Origin: Chrysomallon squamiferum
Taxonomy: Eukaryota; Mollusca; Gastropoda; Neomphalida; Peltospiridae
Direction of reading: 5' to 3'
Assembly: GCA_012295275.1 (NCBI GenBank)
Contig: CM022666.1
Location: 8,278,265 to 8,310,764 of the forward strand
DNA length: 32,500 nt
Notes under the pieces: model-generated
What the model saw: only the letters and a program-made list of their open reading frames with translations
Databases searched by the model: none
Told to the model about the DNA's origin: nothing
Shown here: one piece after another, positions 13,767 through 23,165 of the stretch
Numbering within the stretch: the stretch's first letter is position 1
Layout of the letters: every line of letters starts with the position of its first letter
Position numbers and translations under genes: made by a program

Positions 13767-14621
13767 CTTACTTACTTATGAGTATTTTTAAGAATTTAAT
13801 TTAAAAACCTTTTTTAAAAAAATAATTTATTAGTATTTTATAGTTGTTTTTAAAAAGACATATTTTTATTTATTTAATATTTTAATTTTATTAATTTTAG
13901 AACAGTTTAAAGTAATTAACAGTATTGTTTTAATTTATTAATAAATTTATGAATATTTAATGTAATTAAAAATATTTGTATTAATTAATTTAGGAATAAT
14001 TTAAAATAATTAAAAGTATTTGTGTTGATTTAAGAATATTTAAAGTAATTAAAAGTTTTTATGTTAATTAATTTAGGAATAATAAAAGTAATTAAAAGTC
14101 TTTGTATTAGTTAATTTAGGAATAATTTAAAGTAATTAAAGGTGTTTGTGTTAATTTAAGAATATTTGAAGTAATTAAAGGTGTTTGTGTTAATTAATTT
14201 AGGAGTATTTAAAGTAATTAAAGTTGTTTGTGTTAATTAATTTAGATCTATGGGAGAGAGATACAGAAGAGAAATCCTGTCACATGGAGGTGATCAGCAG
14301 CCAAAAAAACTTATACAAGGTGCGTGTATTTGTGTGTGTGTGTGTGTATGTGTGTCACTGTGTGTGTGTCTGTATGTGTGTGTGTGCGTGGTGTCTATCT
14401 TTATTTATTTACTTTACCCCTGTTCATTTTCATTTTTATTATTATTTATTTATTTATTTCATAGATTTTTACAATAACCATATTACTTAATTACTTACTT
14501 ATTTACTTACTTACTTGTTTCAGGCATGCTAGGAGAGGTGCCCAGTGTGGATTATCTTGTTGACTCACTGATGATGGATCTTCATCACAGTTCAACAAGT
14601 CTTAACCTGAATGAAGTTTAA
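3356..14621 (+). CDS. MIPEP: Mitochondrial intermediate peptidase, complete, 19 coding exons
   Basis: M3-family zinc metallopeptidase of the mitochondrial matrix. The family removes an N-terminal octapeptide from imported precursors after the main processing peptidase has cut. Exons: 3356-3502, 3959-4132, 4628-4716, 5369-5516, 5872-5990, 6262-6325, 6987-7143, 7849-7897, 8608-8665, 8857-8909, 9496-9649, 11056-11133, 11649-11853, 12270-12340, 12651-12749, 13103-13237, 13521-13642, 14246-14319, 14524-14621. They sum to 2094 nt, or 697 residues, close to vertebrate MIPEP (about 713). All borders are GT..AG and phases agree. Residues 1-30 are basic with no acidic residue ([20 protein letters not shown]...), as expected of a matrix presequence. 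The zinc site HEFGH is at residues 479-483 (11793-11807) and the third ligand is E508 in DFVEVPS. The substrate-loop motif [12 protein letters not shown] is at 608-619. An in-frame TAA at 3326 precedes the ATG. The gene appears intact. Confidence 0.96.
4781..5280. repeat. (GA)n microsatellite and purine-rich tail, MIPEP intron 3
   Basis: A pure GA array at 4781-4868 is followed by about 400 bases of degenerate GA/GAAA purine-rich sequence. Long open frames on both strands here are repeat artefacts (RERERE and LSLSLS). Confidence 0.9.
6050..6545. repeat. GTT/ATT-rich repeats around MIPEP exon 6
   Basis: A degenerate GTT/GCT tract precedes exon 6 at about 6080-6190. A long ATT array follows it at about 6353-6424 and decays to about 6545. 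The exon itself (6262-6325) is unique sequence. Confidence 0.8.
7240..7600. repeat. Degenerate tandem repeat of about 95 bp, MIPEP intron 7
   Basis: Three to four diverged copies share the blocks gaagtgaaattaaatg, cttaaaataattaaatgaag and gcaaaaactaagaa. The copies begin near 7240, 7330, 7420 and 7500. No coding signal is visible. Confidence 0.65.
7898..8607. other. MIPEP intron 8, AT-rich, no gene seen
   Basis: TTTA/TTAA tracts lie at about 7960-8110 and a GTT/GTA-rich microsatellite-like zone at 8280-8460. The CAG at 8219-8221 is a usable-looking acceptor, but exons 8 and 9 already join without a gap in the family alignment, so I see no exon here. Confidence 0.6.
9190..9400. repeat. (AAAT)n-rich tract, MIPEP intron 10
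   Basis: Degenerate ATAA/TAAA repeats. The purest run (AAAT) is at about 9354-9393. Confidence 0.75.
9819..10582 (-). mobile_element. Deleted Tigger/pogo-like DNA transposon in MIPEP intron 11
   Basis: The ends are inverted repeats: ACAGTGGTATCTTGACTTA at 9819-9837, and its diverged complement (ACAGTGGTACCTCGACTTA read on the minus strand) at 10582-10564. The flanks are TATATA, as expected for insertion at TA. A minus-strand fragment at about 10310-10190 reads [16 protein letters not shown]...LKLEFIEKH. This resembles the N-terminal helix-turn-helix start of Tigger/pogo transposases, where the usual pattern is KRK...LEEKLEIIEKHE. The frame then runs into unrelated-looking sequence, so most of the transposase is missing. 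The poly-T at 9960-9987 and poly-A at 10308-10321 are internal. The element cannot move on its own. The TIR pair is directly visible; the family assignment is from motif memory. Confidence 0.7.
10877..10928. repeat. (TC)n microsatellite, MIPEP intron 11
   Basis: About 26 uninterrupted CT units, about 130 bp before the exon 12 acceptor. Confidence 0.9.
11134..11648. other. MIPEP intron 12, A-rich, no gene seen
   Basis: Two long A-runs (about 11176-11190 and 11197-11219) are followed by AAT/AATA repeats and a short (CA)n at 11577-11595. Confidence 0.6.
11854..12269. repeat. ATT/GTT microsatellite-rich intron 13 of MIPEP
   Basis: The whole intron is degenerate trinucleotide repeat (GTT, ATT, ACT). 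It holds no independent gene. Confidence 0.7.
12840..13102. repeat. Degenerate tandem repeat of about 35 bp abutting the MIPEP exon 16 acceptor
   Basis: Repeated blocks of the form atatttacctgtat with ttttatatta spacers run through 12845-13100 with strong divergence. The acceptor tttacctag (AG at 13101-13102) looks like the last unit of the array. Confidence 0.6.
13302..13375 (+). pseudogene. Stop-bearing partial duplicate of MIPEP exon 17
   Basis: The sequence after an acceptor-like tattgtttcag (AG at 13320-13321) reads [10 protein letters not shown] then TGA. The true exon 17, 199 bp downstream, reads [13 protein letters not shown]. About 40 nt align with a few changes. The GGA codon of the real exon has become TGA. 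Intron sequence before both copies is also alike (ATT/GTT-rich), and tataaagactgagta blocks lie between them. This is a local duplication relic, and possibly a poison exon if spliced. Confidence 0.75.
13706..13770. repeat. (TTTA)n microsatellite, MIPEP intron 17
   Basis: About 15 TTTA units, ending in TTAC variants. Confidence 0.88.
13900..14245. repeat. Tandem repeat of about 43 and 85 bp running into the MIPEP exon 18 acceptor
   Basis: Units contain taaagtaattaaaagt, tttgtgttaa and ttaatttagga. AG dinucleotides in the same ttaattaatttag context occur at 13992-13993, 14075-14076, 14118-14119, 14201-14202 and at the true acceptor 14244-14245. Confidence 0.75.
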
Positions 14622-15208
14622 AATCTATAATTTTAAAACTTTAAAACAAAATTACTTTCTTCATTTTAACCAAAAATATCAGTTCATTTGTAAATTATTT
14701 CATTTGAAGCAGAAATCTCTTTTAGTATTTCATTTCATTACAGATAGAAAAATAAGTTCATTACTGAAAAAACGAATTTTAAAATTGTTTTAAAATAAAA
14801 TCATCTTCTTTGTTATAACCTGAAATATCAGTTCACTGTACAGATTCCTGTTTTACTATTACATCACAGACAGAAGTTAAAATCTGATTTAAAAAACAAA
14901 CTGTGAAAGAAATTATAAATGAAGTTGTTTATTATAGCCAGAAATATTAATTAATTCAATATTTCTGTGTTTCATTCATTACTTCAAATTGCTTTGTTTT
15001 GTTGTGAAATGACATTCATAAAGTTAATGTTTTGTGTGTGTGAGTGTGTGCCTGTGTGTGTGCATGAGAGAGAGAGAGACTGAGAATGTGTGGGGTGTTT
15101 TTGTGTTTGTGTGTAAGTATGTAAAATATTTATTTGTGTGTGTGTTTGTTCTTTTCTGTATGTGTATAATATGTGTGTTTGTAGGTGTGTTTCTGTGTCT
15201 GTACTTCT

Positions 15209-15220
<12 letters not shown>
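14622..15220. other. Probable MIPEP 3' UTR and following AT-rich DNA
   Basis: AT-rich sequence with repeated blocks such as cagaaatct/ccagaaatatta and atatcagttca at about 14677 and 14826, suggesting an old local duplication. TG-rich sequence follows from about 15030. No gene is visible. Confidence 0.45.
14794..14799 (+). terminator. Candidate polyadenylation signal of MIPEP
   Basis: AATAAA lies 173 bases past the stop codon, followed by a T-rich stretch (ttctttgttat). Further AATAAA copies near 15570 and 15594 could serve instead. Confidence 0.4.

Positions 15221-15262
<42 letters not shown>
15216..15262. repeat. (GT)n microsatellite
   Basis: A pure GT array of about 23 units, preceded by 180 bp of interrupted TGTG sequence. 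Confidence 0.9.
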
Positions 15263-15324
15263 AAGAGGTAGAGGATGTTTTACTGCATTTGCTGAACTTT
15301 CAATTCATTTTCATTCACATCTTT

Positions 15325-15380
15325 CCAGTGGCGTTGACAGTTTGTGCCTCACAAATGCAATGTCCCTGGTTCAAACTTAA
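15325..15380 (+). mobile_element. Candidate tRNA-derived SINE relic
   Basis: An A-box-like gtggcgttgac (15329-15339) and a B-box-like ggttcaaact (15368-15377) are spaced as in a tRNA head, with gtgcctcacaaatgcaatgt between them. The acceptor stem is not recoverable, and no tail or target duplication could be assigned, so this is a degraded copy at best. Confidence 0.35.
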
Positions 15381-15899
15381 TTTTATTCTCATTGTTTGTT
15401 GTTCAAATTTTAAATTAAATCAAATCAAAGTTAACTTTTTAAAAATGTTTTATTTTATTTTTTAAATTGTTTTTCATTTAAATGTTAAACTTTCATTCTA
15501 ATTAAGATTATTGGAGAAAAAAAATACCGATATTTCTAGTTTGAATGATAAAATATTTTGGTTGGTTGTAATAAACAGAACAAGTTTATTTGTAAATAAA
15601 ATATTAACATTTTTATTTAAGTTGCAGACTGTTTGGAAATATTTTAAAGTGATATTAAAATCTTAAAACTAATGAAAGAAAGTTCTTGTTATTTATTGAT
15701 TCATTGATAAGTTTATTCATTTATTATGAACATACATACATACATACACACAGAGATACATACATACATACATATATGCATATAAACCTATTTTACTTAT
15801 TCTATTTATTATTTATTACTGTTATTTATCTGTTTTACTTATTTACTACTTTTTTTTGTTTTTTTTTTGTTTTAAATTTATAAATAATGTGTATATTAT

Positions 15900-16160
15900 T
15901 AGAATTATTACTACTGCTGCTGCTATTACTACTATTACTGCTATTACTAATACTACAACTACTATTACTACTAATACTACCACTACTATTGCCTCTGCTA
16001 TTGCTACTGATACTGAAAGTACTACTTCCACTGCTACTATTACTATTACAACTACTACTATTGCATCTACTTGTACCACTCCTATTACAACTATTGCTAC
16101 TGCTACCACTACTGCTACTACTACTACTAATAATAATTACAGCATCATTATCATCAACAA
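15900..16160. repeat. Interrupted (ACT/ACA)n trinucleotide tract
   Basis: About 230 bases of ACT, GCT and ACA triplets, open in several frames on both strands (poly-T/S/V/L products). It ends where the Tc1 pseudogene begins, so it may have replaced that element's end. Confidence 0.85.
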
Positions 16161-16164
16161 CAAC

Positions 16165-17075
16165 AATAATACCACCATTAACACTGATACGGGCTTGGCA
16201 ACAGCGCTGCATGGTCAAAACTAGACAGTTGAAAAAGAGTCTTGGGGTGGAGTTTCATATCTCAGTCACAGCTTGTTCCAACCGGCTGATTCTGGTTACA
16301 ACGTGAACGTCGTTTCATTTTCTCCCAGACATTTTCAGCAGGCGAGAGGTTCGGAGAAACAGGCTGTGTAGCACGTGCAGTATATGGACAGGTGTTGTCC
16401 TGCTGTAACACGATCTTACGAGCTAGCGTTTGAGCAAACGGTAGGATGGATGCAAAGTCTAATAGCGCCTCTCGCTAGCGTATGTCAGTCAAACTGCCAT
16501 TAAAGACGACAAGCTGGGTCCGCCCGTGAGATGTGATACCAACCCAAACCATCACACTTCCACGTCCAAACAGCTGGCGTTGAATAACGGAAGCGTCGAC
16601 AAAGCGTTCCCCAGATTGTGTGTCTATCAGAGCTGTCCAGGTGCAGCTTGACTCATCTGTGAACAGACAGTACACTCTCCCAGTTTTGTCGCCTGAACCT
16701 TGGCTGTTGTTGACACGATGTTGAACGAGCCCGCCAGTGATGTGATAGTAAAAGTGGGCGTATGGCTGGTCGTCGGGGCCGGATTTTGTTTTCCCCGTAA
16801 CTGATTCTGTACGGGGCTGGCACTAATTGGACTTTTAATCCAGGAATGGTTTGAGCTGATAAACTGGCTGTTTGGAACTGATTTTGTAAATGAACCAATC
16901 GAATATGGTTATTTGGTTGACATGAACTCAAAAGCGAACGGCCTGCCCTTGGAAAGTCATGGGTGTTGCTCTGTTGTTGATAACGTCTCCATAAAGAGTT
17001 TTTCGTGTTTTGGTGTACACCAAAATGGCGGACAACTTGTTTTTGCTCCATTCCTGGTTACAACGACTCGAAGAC
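16165..17075 (-). pseudogene. Broken Tc1-like transposase
   Basis: Read on the minus strand, the N-terminal helix-turn-helix begins near 17050 (KQVVRHFGVHQNTKNSLWRR) and continues through DFPRAGRS, RTIPGLK-like and HWRAR...FRRQNWESV. At about 16680 the frame slips by a base and resumes as LFTDESSCTW, which carries the first catalytic Asp. It continues through GRGSVMVWVGITSHGRTQLV and NGSLTDIR, then meets TAG. After that come IVLQQDN (second Asp), SPNLSPAENVWEKMKRR (the Glu), and a TGA. The last recognisable piece is MQRCCQARISVNGG near 16210-16170. At least one frameshift and two stops mean it makes no active enzyme. No TIRs were identified. Confidence 0.88.
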
Positions 17076-17400
17076 GTTCATTTTCGGGAAGACGCGCAAG
17101 AAGTAACCGAATTCTGTTAAACAGGCGTGATTTTCAGAGTTACAAATGGTTAAGCAACCACAGTGTCTTTTTCGTTTTCAAAAACAATAATATGAATAGC
17201 ATGTGGCCCCAAAACAGGCAAAAAAAAAAAAAAAAAAAATGTGAACCCTGAAATTCATGTGCGAGGAGTGAACGATGACCAAAATATCGAAGACAATGCT
17301 TTTGTGAATATGTATTGATTTTTCCTTTCTCTGATTTTGGAAAACGTGTAACTGTGTGAAACATTACATTATGCTCAGTTTCCTTTTTTTTCTGTTAGTA
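17076..17400. other. Flank of the Tc1 pseudogene
   Basis: Includes an A-run at 17221-17239 and less repetitive sequence (cgaggagtgaacgatgacc) that may be the outer part of the transposon. No matching inverted repeat was found on the other side. Confidence 0.35.
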
Positions 17401-17439
17401 TAAACTAATGTATAAAATATTACTTCTATTATAATTACT

Positions 17440-17477
17440 AGTGCTACTAGTACTTTTGCTACTACTACTACTACTAG

Positions 17478-17511
<34 letters not shown>

Positions 17512-17530
17512 GCTACTACTACTATTCATA
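17440..17530. repeat. (CTA)n microsatellite
   Basis: An ACT/CTA triplet array, purest at about 17481-17524. Confidence 0.85.
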
Positions 17531-17864
17531 ATAGTACCATTACTATTATTACTTCTACCACCCCTGCTGTTATGACTACAAATAACAATTACAGTAGCAG
17601 CAGCAAGAATAATAATGATCATGATCATAATCATAATGGTAAAAAGGTTTAGAGGTATCCTCTCCCATTAACTGTGTTGACACTGACTGTGTATGACGTT
17701 ATACTGGGTGTATTAGAAATGAGTTTTGCCTTGAACTCTCAAATTACATCTCCAATAGCAAGTATCTCATTTCTGACACAATCGTTCTCCTGAAAATATT
17801 AATTAAGCTTTGTCTGTATTTATACACGTTTGAATGTATAAGAAACCTGCCAAGTATTTAGATA

Positions 17865-18400
17865 TCGCTGTTAAAAACGTAACGTATTCAGATATTAACA
17901 TAAAACATTGTTATACAATTTCATATTAAAAAAGTAACGTATTAACATATTAACATAAAACGTTGTTATACAGGTGCATGTTTAAAAACGTAACGTATTT
18001 ACATATTAACATGAAACATTGTTATATAATTTGGTATTAAAAAGTAATATTAATATAAAACATTGTTATACAATTTCATATTAAAAAAGTAACGTATTAA
18101 GATATTAACATAAAATGTTGTTATACAGGTGCATGTTTAAAAACGTAACGTATTTACATATTAACGTAAAACAGTGTTATATAATTTGACATTAAAAAAG
18201 TAACGTATTAAAATATTAACATAATGCACTGTTATTCAGCTACATATTTAAAAACGTAACGTATTCAGATGTTAACATAAAACATATTCAAAAATTAATA
18301 TAAAATATTATTGTACAGTTTGATATTACATAAGTAACGTATTTAGATTTTAACATAAAAGATTGTTATACAGTTTCTTGTTTAAAAACGTAATGTAACG
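17865..18400. repeat. Minisatellite of about 54 bp carrying AACGTAACGTATT blocks
   Basis: About ten units, each with an (a)acgtaacgtatt or agtaacgtatt block and then a ttaacataaaacattgttat block. Two alternating unit types (…catgtttaaaaacgtaacg… and …catattaaaaaagtaacg…) suggest a dimer-level repeat. No coding content. Confidence 0.8.
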
Positions 18401-18579
18401 TCTCATGTAAACCTAATATATTTATATGTTGAAAAACGTCGCGTTAAAAAAGGAGTTAAAGTTACATTTTCAGGTTTACAAATTGTACATTTGGTTTATT
18501 TGTGTATGAATCCATTGATTCCTACCTACCTATCTATCTGTATTTCGGTATGTCTATCTGTCTGTCTACCTATATGTAT

Positions 18580-18880
18580 ATATAGAATAGAATAGAATAG
18601 AATAGAATAGAATAGAATAGAACAGAATAGACTAAACTAATACAATACAATATGATATAATTTAATGTAATACAATGTATTCTAATGTAATCTAATAATA
18701 ATATAATTTAATGTAATGTAATATAGTTAATATAACATAACATAACATAACATAACAACATAATATAGCATAGCATATCATACCACAATACAATAAATGT
18801 AATGTAACGTAACGTAATATAATATAATATATCAAAAGTGATAAACGGATGGCAAAGAAATATATATATATATATATATA
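18580..18880. repeat. (GAATA)n, (ATAAC)n and (AT)n cluster
   Basis: A GAATA pentamer array at about 18582-18631, degenerate TAATA/ATAAC repeats to about 18830, and TATATA at 18860-18880. Confidence 0.8.
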
Positions 18881-19237
18881 CAGACAGACAGACAACATTT
18901 ATTTCTATTAATAATACATTAACTTTATTATCAAAAGGGCGGATGTCAAAATACTTATTAATATGTACTTTACCTTAATCGTTATTTCGTAAATCTCAGA
19001 AAATAATTATAAATGCTAAAATGTTGCAGAATGACATCGTTGTTTTCTTCTTCTTATTATTATTATTATAGTTTTGGCTTCAGCCTACATCAAATTCATT
19101 CTGTTAATTTGTATTTATTTTATTTTATATTTTTGATAATATGCGAAAATAAAGTTACGAAATGTTCACAGTTTCGAATAAAATGTTCGCAAATCATCGA
19201 ATAAAAATGAATGAATGAATGAATGAATAACTAAACA

Positions 19238-19269
<32 letters not shown>

Positions 19270-19499
19270 TAAAATAATAATTTATGGAAAGAACAGTATA
19301 GAAAGAATCCGATGTTTTCGGCGGAAAATTACGAAATGTGTTTTAATTTAAAAAAAAAAAAAAAAATTTAATACATTTTCATCCCACTCAAACTATTTAC
19401 GAGTCATGATCGCAATACTTTTATTATTATTATATTTTTTTTTTTAGACAACAACAAAAAACAAAAACAACAACACTTACTGGTTAAAAAACATCGTTT

Positions 19500-19800
19500 G
19501 TTCTTTTCTTAATTTTTCGTTCCACTTGAGTGAACGCATGCGACATTAATCAAGGCGCAAACCACTGAGAGAAGACGCTGGAGAGTTTTTCTAAAGGTCA
19601 CCTTTTAAAGGAATGATTAATCAATACGTAATGAACTTTTATTCTCATTTCTTAAGGTCAGTTCAAAAAGAAATGGCGCCTTGTAGGAAATTAACTGCCT
19701 TTTGAAAGCAAAACGCGTGGTATTGTCGTTAACAACCTGACACCGTTTTCTGTGACCTTGGCACGAAAAAAGATACCAACTTGTTTGGATGCACGTCTTA
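19500..19800. promoter_or_regulatory. Less repetitive intergenic block with three AGGTCA half-sites
   Basis: Unlike its surroundings, this block has mixed base composition and no simple repeats. AGGTCA occurs at 19595-19600 and 19655-19660, and its complement TGACCT at 19753-19758 in gTGACCTTGG. These are nuclear-receptor-type half-sites. No ORF of note lies here. A regulatory role is a guess. Confidence 0.25.
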
Positions 19801-20072
19801 TACGCATTTATTTATTTATTTATTTATTATTATTTTAAATTTTTCATTAGTTTTCTCTTGTGGGTTAATTTATATGAACAACAAATCTTTTTTCTTTAGA
19901 ATAATAAAATAAAAGATAAAACAAATTATACAAAAATAAATTAAATAATAATAATAATGACTGATTGGTTGGTTTGTTGTTAAAGTACAAATGCCATGTA
20001 AAACAGAATGCAAGAACTAACATCAATTTTTGAATCTGTATTACAAGCATAATGAAAATTTTGAAAAGATGT

Positions 20073-20075
<3 letters not shown>

Positions 20076-20136
<61 letters not shown>
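20076..20136. repeat. (TC)n microsatellite
   Basis: About 30 CT units followed by gtatgtatgtatt. Confidence 0.9.
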
Positions 20137-20140
<4 letters not shown>

Positions 20141-20439
20141 GTATGTATTTTCGTGTCAATGTGTTTTGTATGTGTGTGTGTGTGATTATTCATCATTAAT
20201 GTAAGCATCCATTCTGCATATTTTATAAATTTCTGTGGAAATTATTTAATTTAAAAATAATAATAATAATAGTGTTTATAGATATAGACAGATAGATCAG
20301 GCTACCTTTTTGGATATGGTTAGTACGTCTTTGAATTTTATTGTTAAATATTTTTAACACAGATCAATATAATTATTTATTTCTTAAATCTACTTATATA
20401 GCTGTATCTCTTTTTAATTAATTATATCCTTACTGAATA

Positions 20440-21445
20440 CTTTTTTTTTTTTTTTTTTGTAAACAGTATGATATGTTATCTTTTATTTGTAAAAAGCATT
20501 GTATATAATTTTTTATTTGTAAACAGTATTGTATATAACGTTTTATTTGTAAACAGTATAGCATGTTATTTTTATTTGTAAAAAGCATTGTATATAATTT
20601 TGTATTTGTAAACAGTATTGTATATAACTTTTTATTTGTAAACAGTTTTATATAACTTTTTATTTGTAAACAGTATAGCATGTTATTTTTCTTTGTAAAC
20701 AGCACTGTATATAATTTTTTATTTGTAAACAGTATTGTATATAATTTTTATTTGTAATCAGTACTGTATATAAGTTTTTATTTGCAAACAGTATTGTATA
20801 TAGCTTTTTATTTGTAGACAGTATTGTATATTATTTTTTATTTGTAAACAGTACTGTATGTTATTTCTTATTTCTAAACATTAATTTTATATTACTTTTT
20901 ATTCATAAACAGTATTGTATATAATTTTTATATTTCTAAGCAGTATTGTATATTATTTTTTATTGCAAACAGTATTGTATATTATTTTTTATTTGTAAAC
21001 AGTACTGTAGGTTATTTCTTATTTCTAAACGTTAATTTTATATTACTTTTTATTCGTAAACAGTATTGTATATAATTTTTTTATTTCTAAGCAGTATTGT
21101 ATATTATTTTTTATTGTAAATAGTATTGTTTATTTCGAAACAGTATTGTATATAATTTTTGGTTTGTAAACAGTATTGTAGATCATATTTGCATTTGTAA
21201 ACAGTATAGCATGTTATTTTTTAATTCTTAAACAGTGTTGTATATTACTTTTTATTTGTAAACAGAACTGTGTATTACTTTTTTCGTAAACAGTATTGTA
21301 TATATTTTTTATTTGTAAACAGTATTGTATATTTCTTTTCATTTGTAAACAGTATAATATATTATTTTTATTTGTAAACAGTATTATGTATTACTTTTTA
21401 TTCGGAAACAGTACTGTATTTGACATTTCCTTGTAAACAATATTG
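20440..21445. repeat. Minisatellite of about 31 bp, roughly 30 units
   Basis: The unit core is ttatttgtaaacagtattgt, followed by atataactttt or atattattttt. Copies differ by small changes (tagcatgtt, cactgtata). Near 20860-20925 and 21010-21085 the same variant string recurs (cttatttctaaac, then ttaattttatatta), showing a larger repeat of about 150 bp. The minus-strand frame through it is an artefact. Confidence 0.9.
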
Positions 21446-21526
21446 TATATTACTCATAGAGAGATACACATGCGTCTGTGTGTAAATATATACACACATA
21501 GATAGATAGATAGACAAATAGATGAC

Positions 21527-21561
<35 letters not shown>

Positions 21562-21574
21562 GAGTTAACTGCCT

Positions 21575-21738
21575 CCTGTTACGTCATGTAATGTCGTAAC
21601 AGGAACAGAGACGTAGCATACTAACTATATATGTTAGTATTCACTGTGTGATTAAGTGTAATTACAAGCTGGTGTTTTGTTTATTTTCATACCCATTCGA
21701 GACGAAAGAGATAAATAAATAATATAATTAACACCAGC
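21575..21738. repeat. Three short perfect inverted repeats in a row
   Basis: CCTGTTACG (21575-21583) pairs with CGTAACAGG (21595-21603). ATACTAAC (21618-21625) pairs with GTTAGTAT (21633-21640). GCTGGTGTT (21668-21676) pairs with AACACCAGC (21730-21738). They lie between a GACA array and AT-rich DNA, and could be hairpins or the remains of a small foldback element. Confidence 0.5.
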
Positions 21739-21953
21739 ATTTATTATCGTGTTTTAGAGAGGATACGTACATAATCAAATAGGCACCCACATAACTCTAT
21801 ATTTGTATATAGTAAACATATAGTTATACTAAGACGTAATGATTCAAAGAAACAATATATATATATATACATATATAAAATTTAAACAGAAAATCCTTTT
21901 CCAAATAGACGTAATCCTAAATCTGATGTGAAAAATTGTATCTAAACGTATAG

Positions 21954-22010
<57 letters not shown>
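21954..22010. repeat. 57-base A run
   Basis: An uninterrupted A-run. It could be the tail of a retroposed sequence, but no retroposon body was recognised upstream. Confidence 0.85.
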
Positions 22011-22012
<2 letters not shown>

Positions 22013-22307
22013 AATGAATGGAAAAAAAAGAGAAATACTGCGATTTATCTGATCAGGCCAAAAATGAATACACAAATACACTGCTACATCCACTCATACA
22101 CACACACATACATACACAGCTACACACACACATCATTACACAGATATCACATGTGTGTACATACACACATACACGTGTACGTACACGCACACGCATCCTT
22201 GTGCGTCTAATTATGACGTATCTAAAACATGATGTATTTCAAATGTGACGCCAAACTAAAACATACGCAATCACACAATTAGCGAGAACATTGTCCTTTT
22301 CATTTTT

Positions 22308-22347
<40 letters not shown>

Positions 22348-22690
22348 ACTATTTATTGTAATTTGCGGTCTCACCTGAAAAACAAATATTAAACCAACTT
22401 TCGGAAGCTGTGGGTGTTCTTTGGGGATAACTCACGCTCTCATTCACCGATAGATTAATTCTCAGTGGACATGCTCAGATATCTTCGATATATTTCGTCA
22501 GTATTCGTAATTAAGCATCGCTATAATTTGAAGATCGTAATTTTCTTTTTCTCCCCACCTTTTTTACAAACCACGCAGATTAAGTAATGGAAGAGTAATA
22601 TGAAGACTGGATGGATCGCAATGACCAGTTTATCTTTCTTTTTTTTTTTTTTTCTTTGCGAGGCTTGAGAAATGAAACCGAGCAGGAGCG
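22011..22690. other. Upstream flank of the IL-17-like gene
   Basis: Holds CACA/TACA repeats at 22080-22200, a T-run at about 22312-22343, and then less repetitive sequence at 22350-22690 that probably contains the promoter. That sequence includes the ETS-like cggaag at about 22402 and ggggataact at about 22421, which weakly resembles an NF-kB site. These short motifs are only suggestive. Confidence 0.35.
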
Positions 22691-22692
22691 AC

Positions 22693-22698
22693 TATAAA
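22693..22698 (+). promoter_or_regulatory. TATA box of the IL-17-like gene
   Basis: TATAAA in gcgactataaatgac, 86 bases before the start codon. That spacing allows transcription to begin near 22723 with a leader of about 60 bases. Confidence 0.6.
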
Positions 22699-22783
22699 TG
22701 ACATGGAGAGAGTATTCTGAGTTTAATTAGCAAGCAAAGGTGAGGACAGCAGGGTGGATGTCACAGACTGCAGCAACCACACA

Positions 22784-23045
22784 ATGAACGTGGTAAGTGC
22801 TGTAGCTATTCTAGATGTTGTCGTTTACTACTACTACTACTACTACTACTACTAATAATAATAATAATAATAATAGTTCTTTCTTCTTTTTCTTCAGCGT
22901 CTGCTTCTTCTTCTTCTTCTTCTTCATCTTCTTCTTATTATTATTACTTTTATCATTATTATTATTCTTGCTGTTGTTGTCGTTGCTATTGTTGCTGTTA
23001 TTATTTCTGGTAGTGACAAAATTTGTTTATATTTGTATTTCATAA

Positions 23046-23078
<33 letters not shown>

Positions 23079-23129
23079 CAGCTTTCACTAGTTACTACTA
23101 TTACTATGCTACAACAACAACAACAACTG

Positions 23130-23165
<36 letters not shown>

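Noticed and set aside
15835-16306. Four open frames of 87-139 codons on both strands (poly-S/N, poly-T, poly-L)
   Set aside because: All are low-complexity translations of one triplet repeat. Only the last residues on the minus strand belong to the Tc1 relic.
20430-20705. Minus-strand 91-codon frame with repeated YCLQIK motifs
   Set aside because: It is an open frame through a 31-bp minisatellite, with no start context or splice support.
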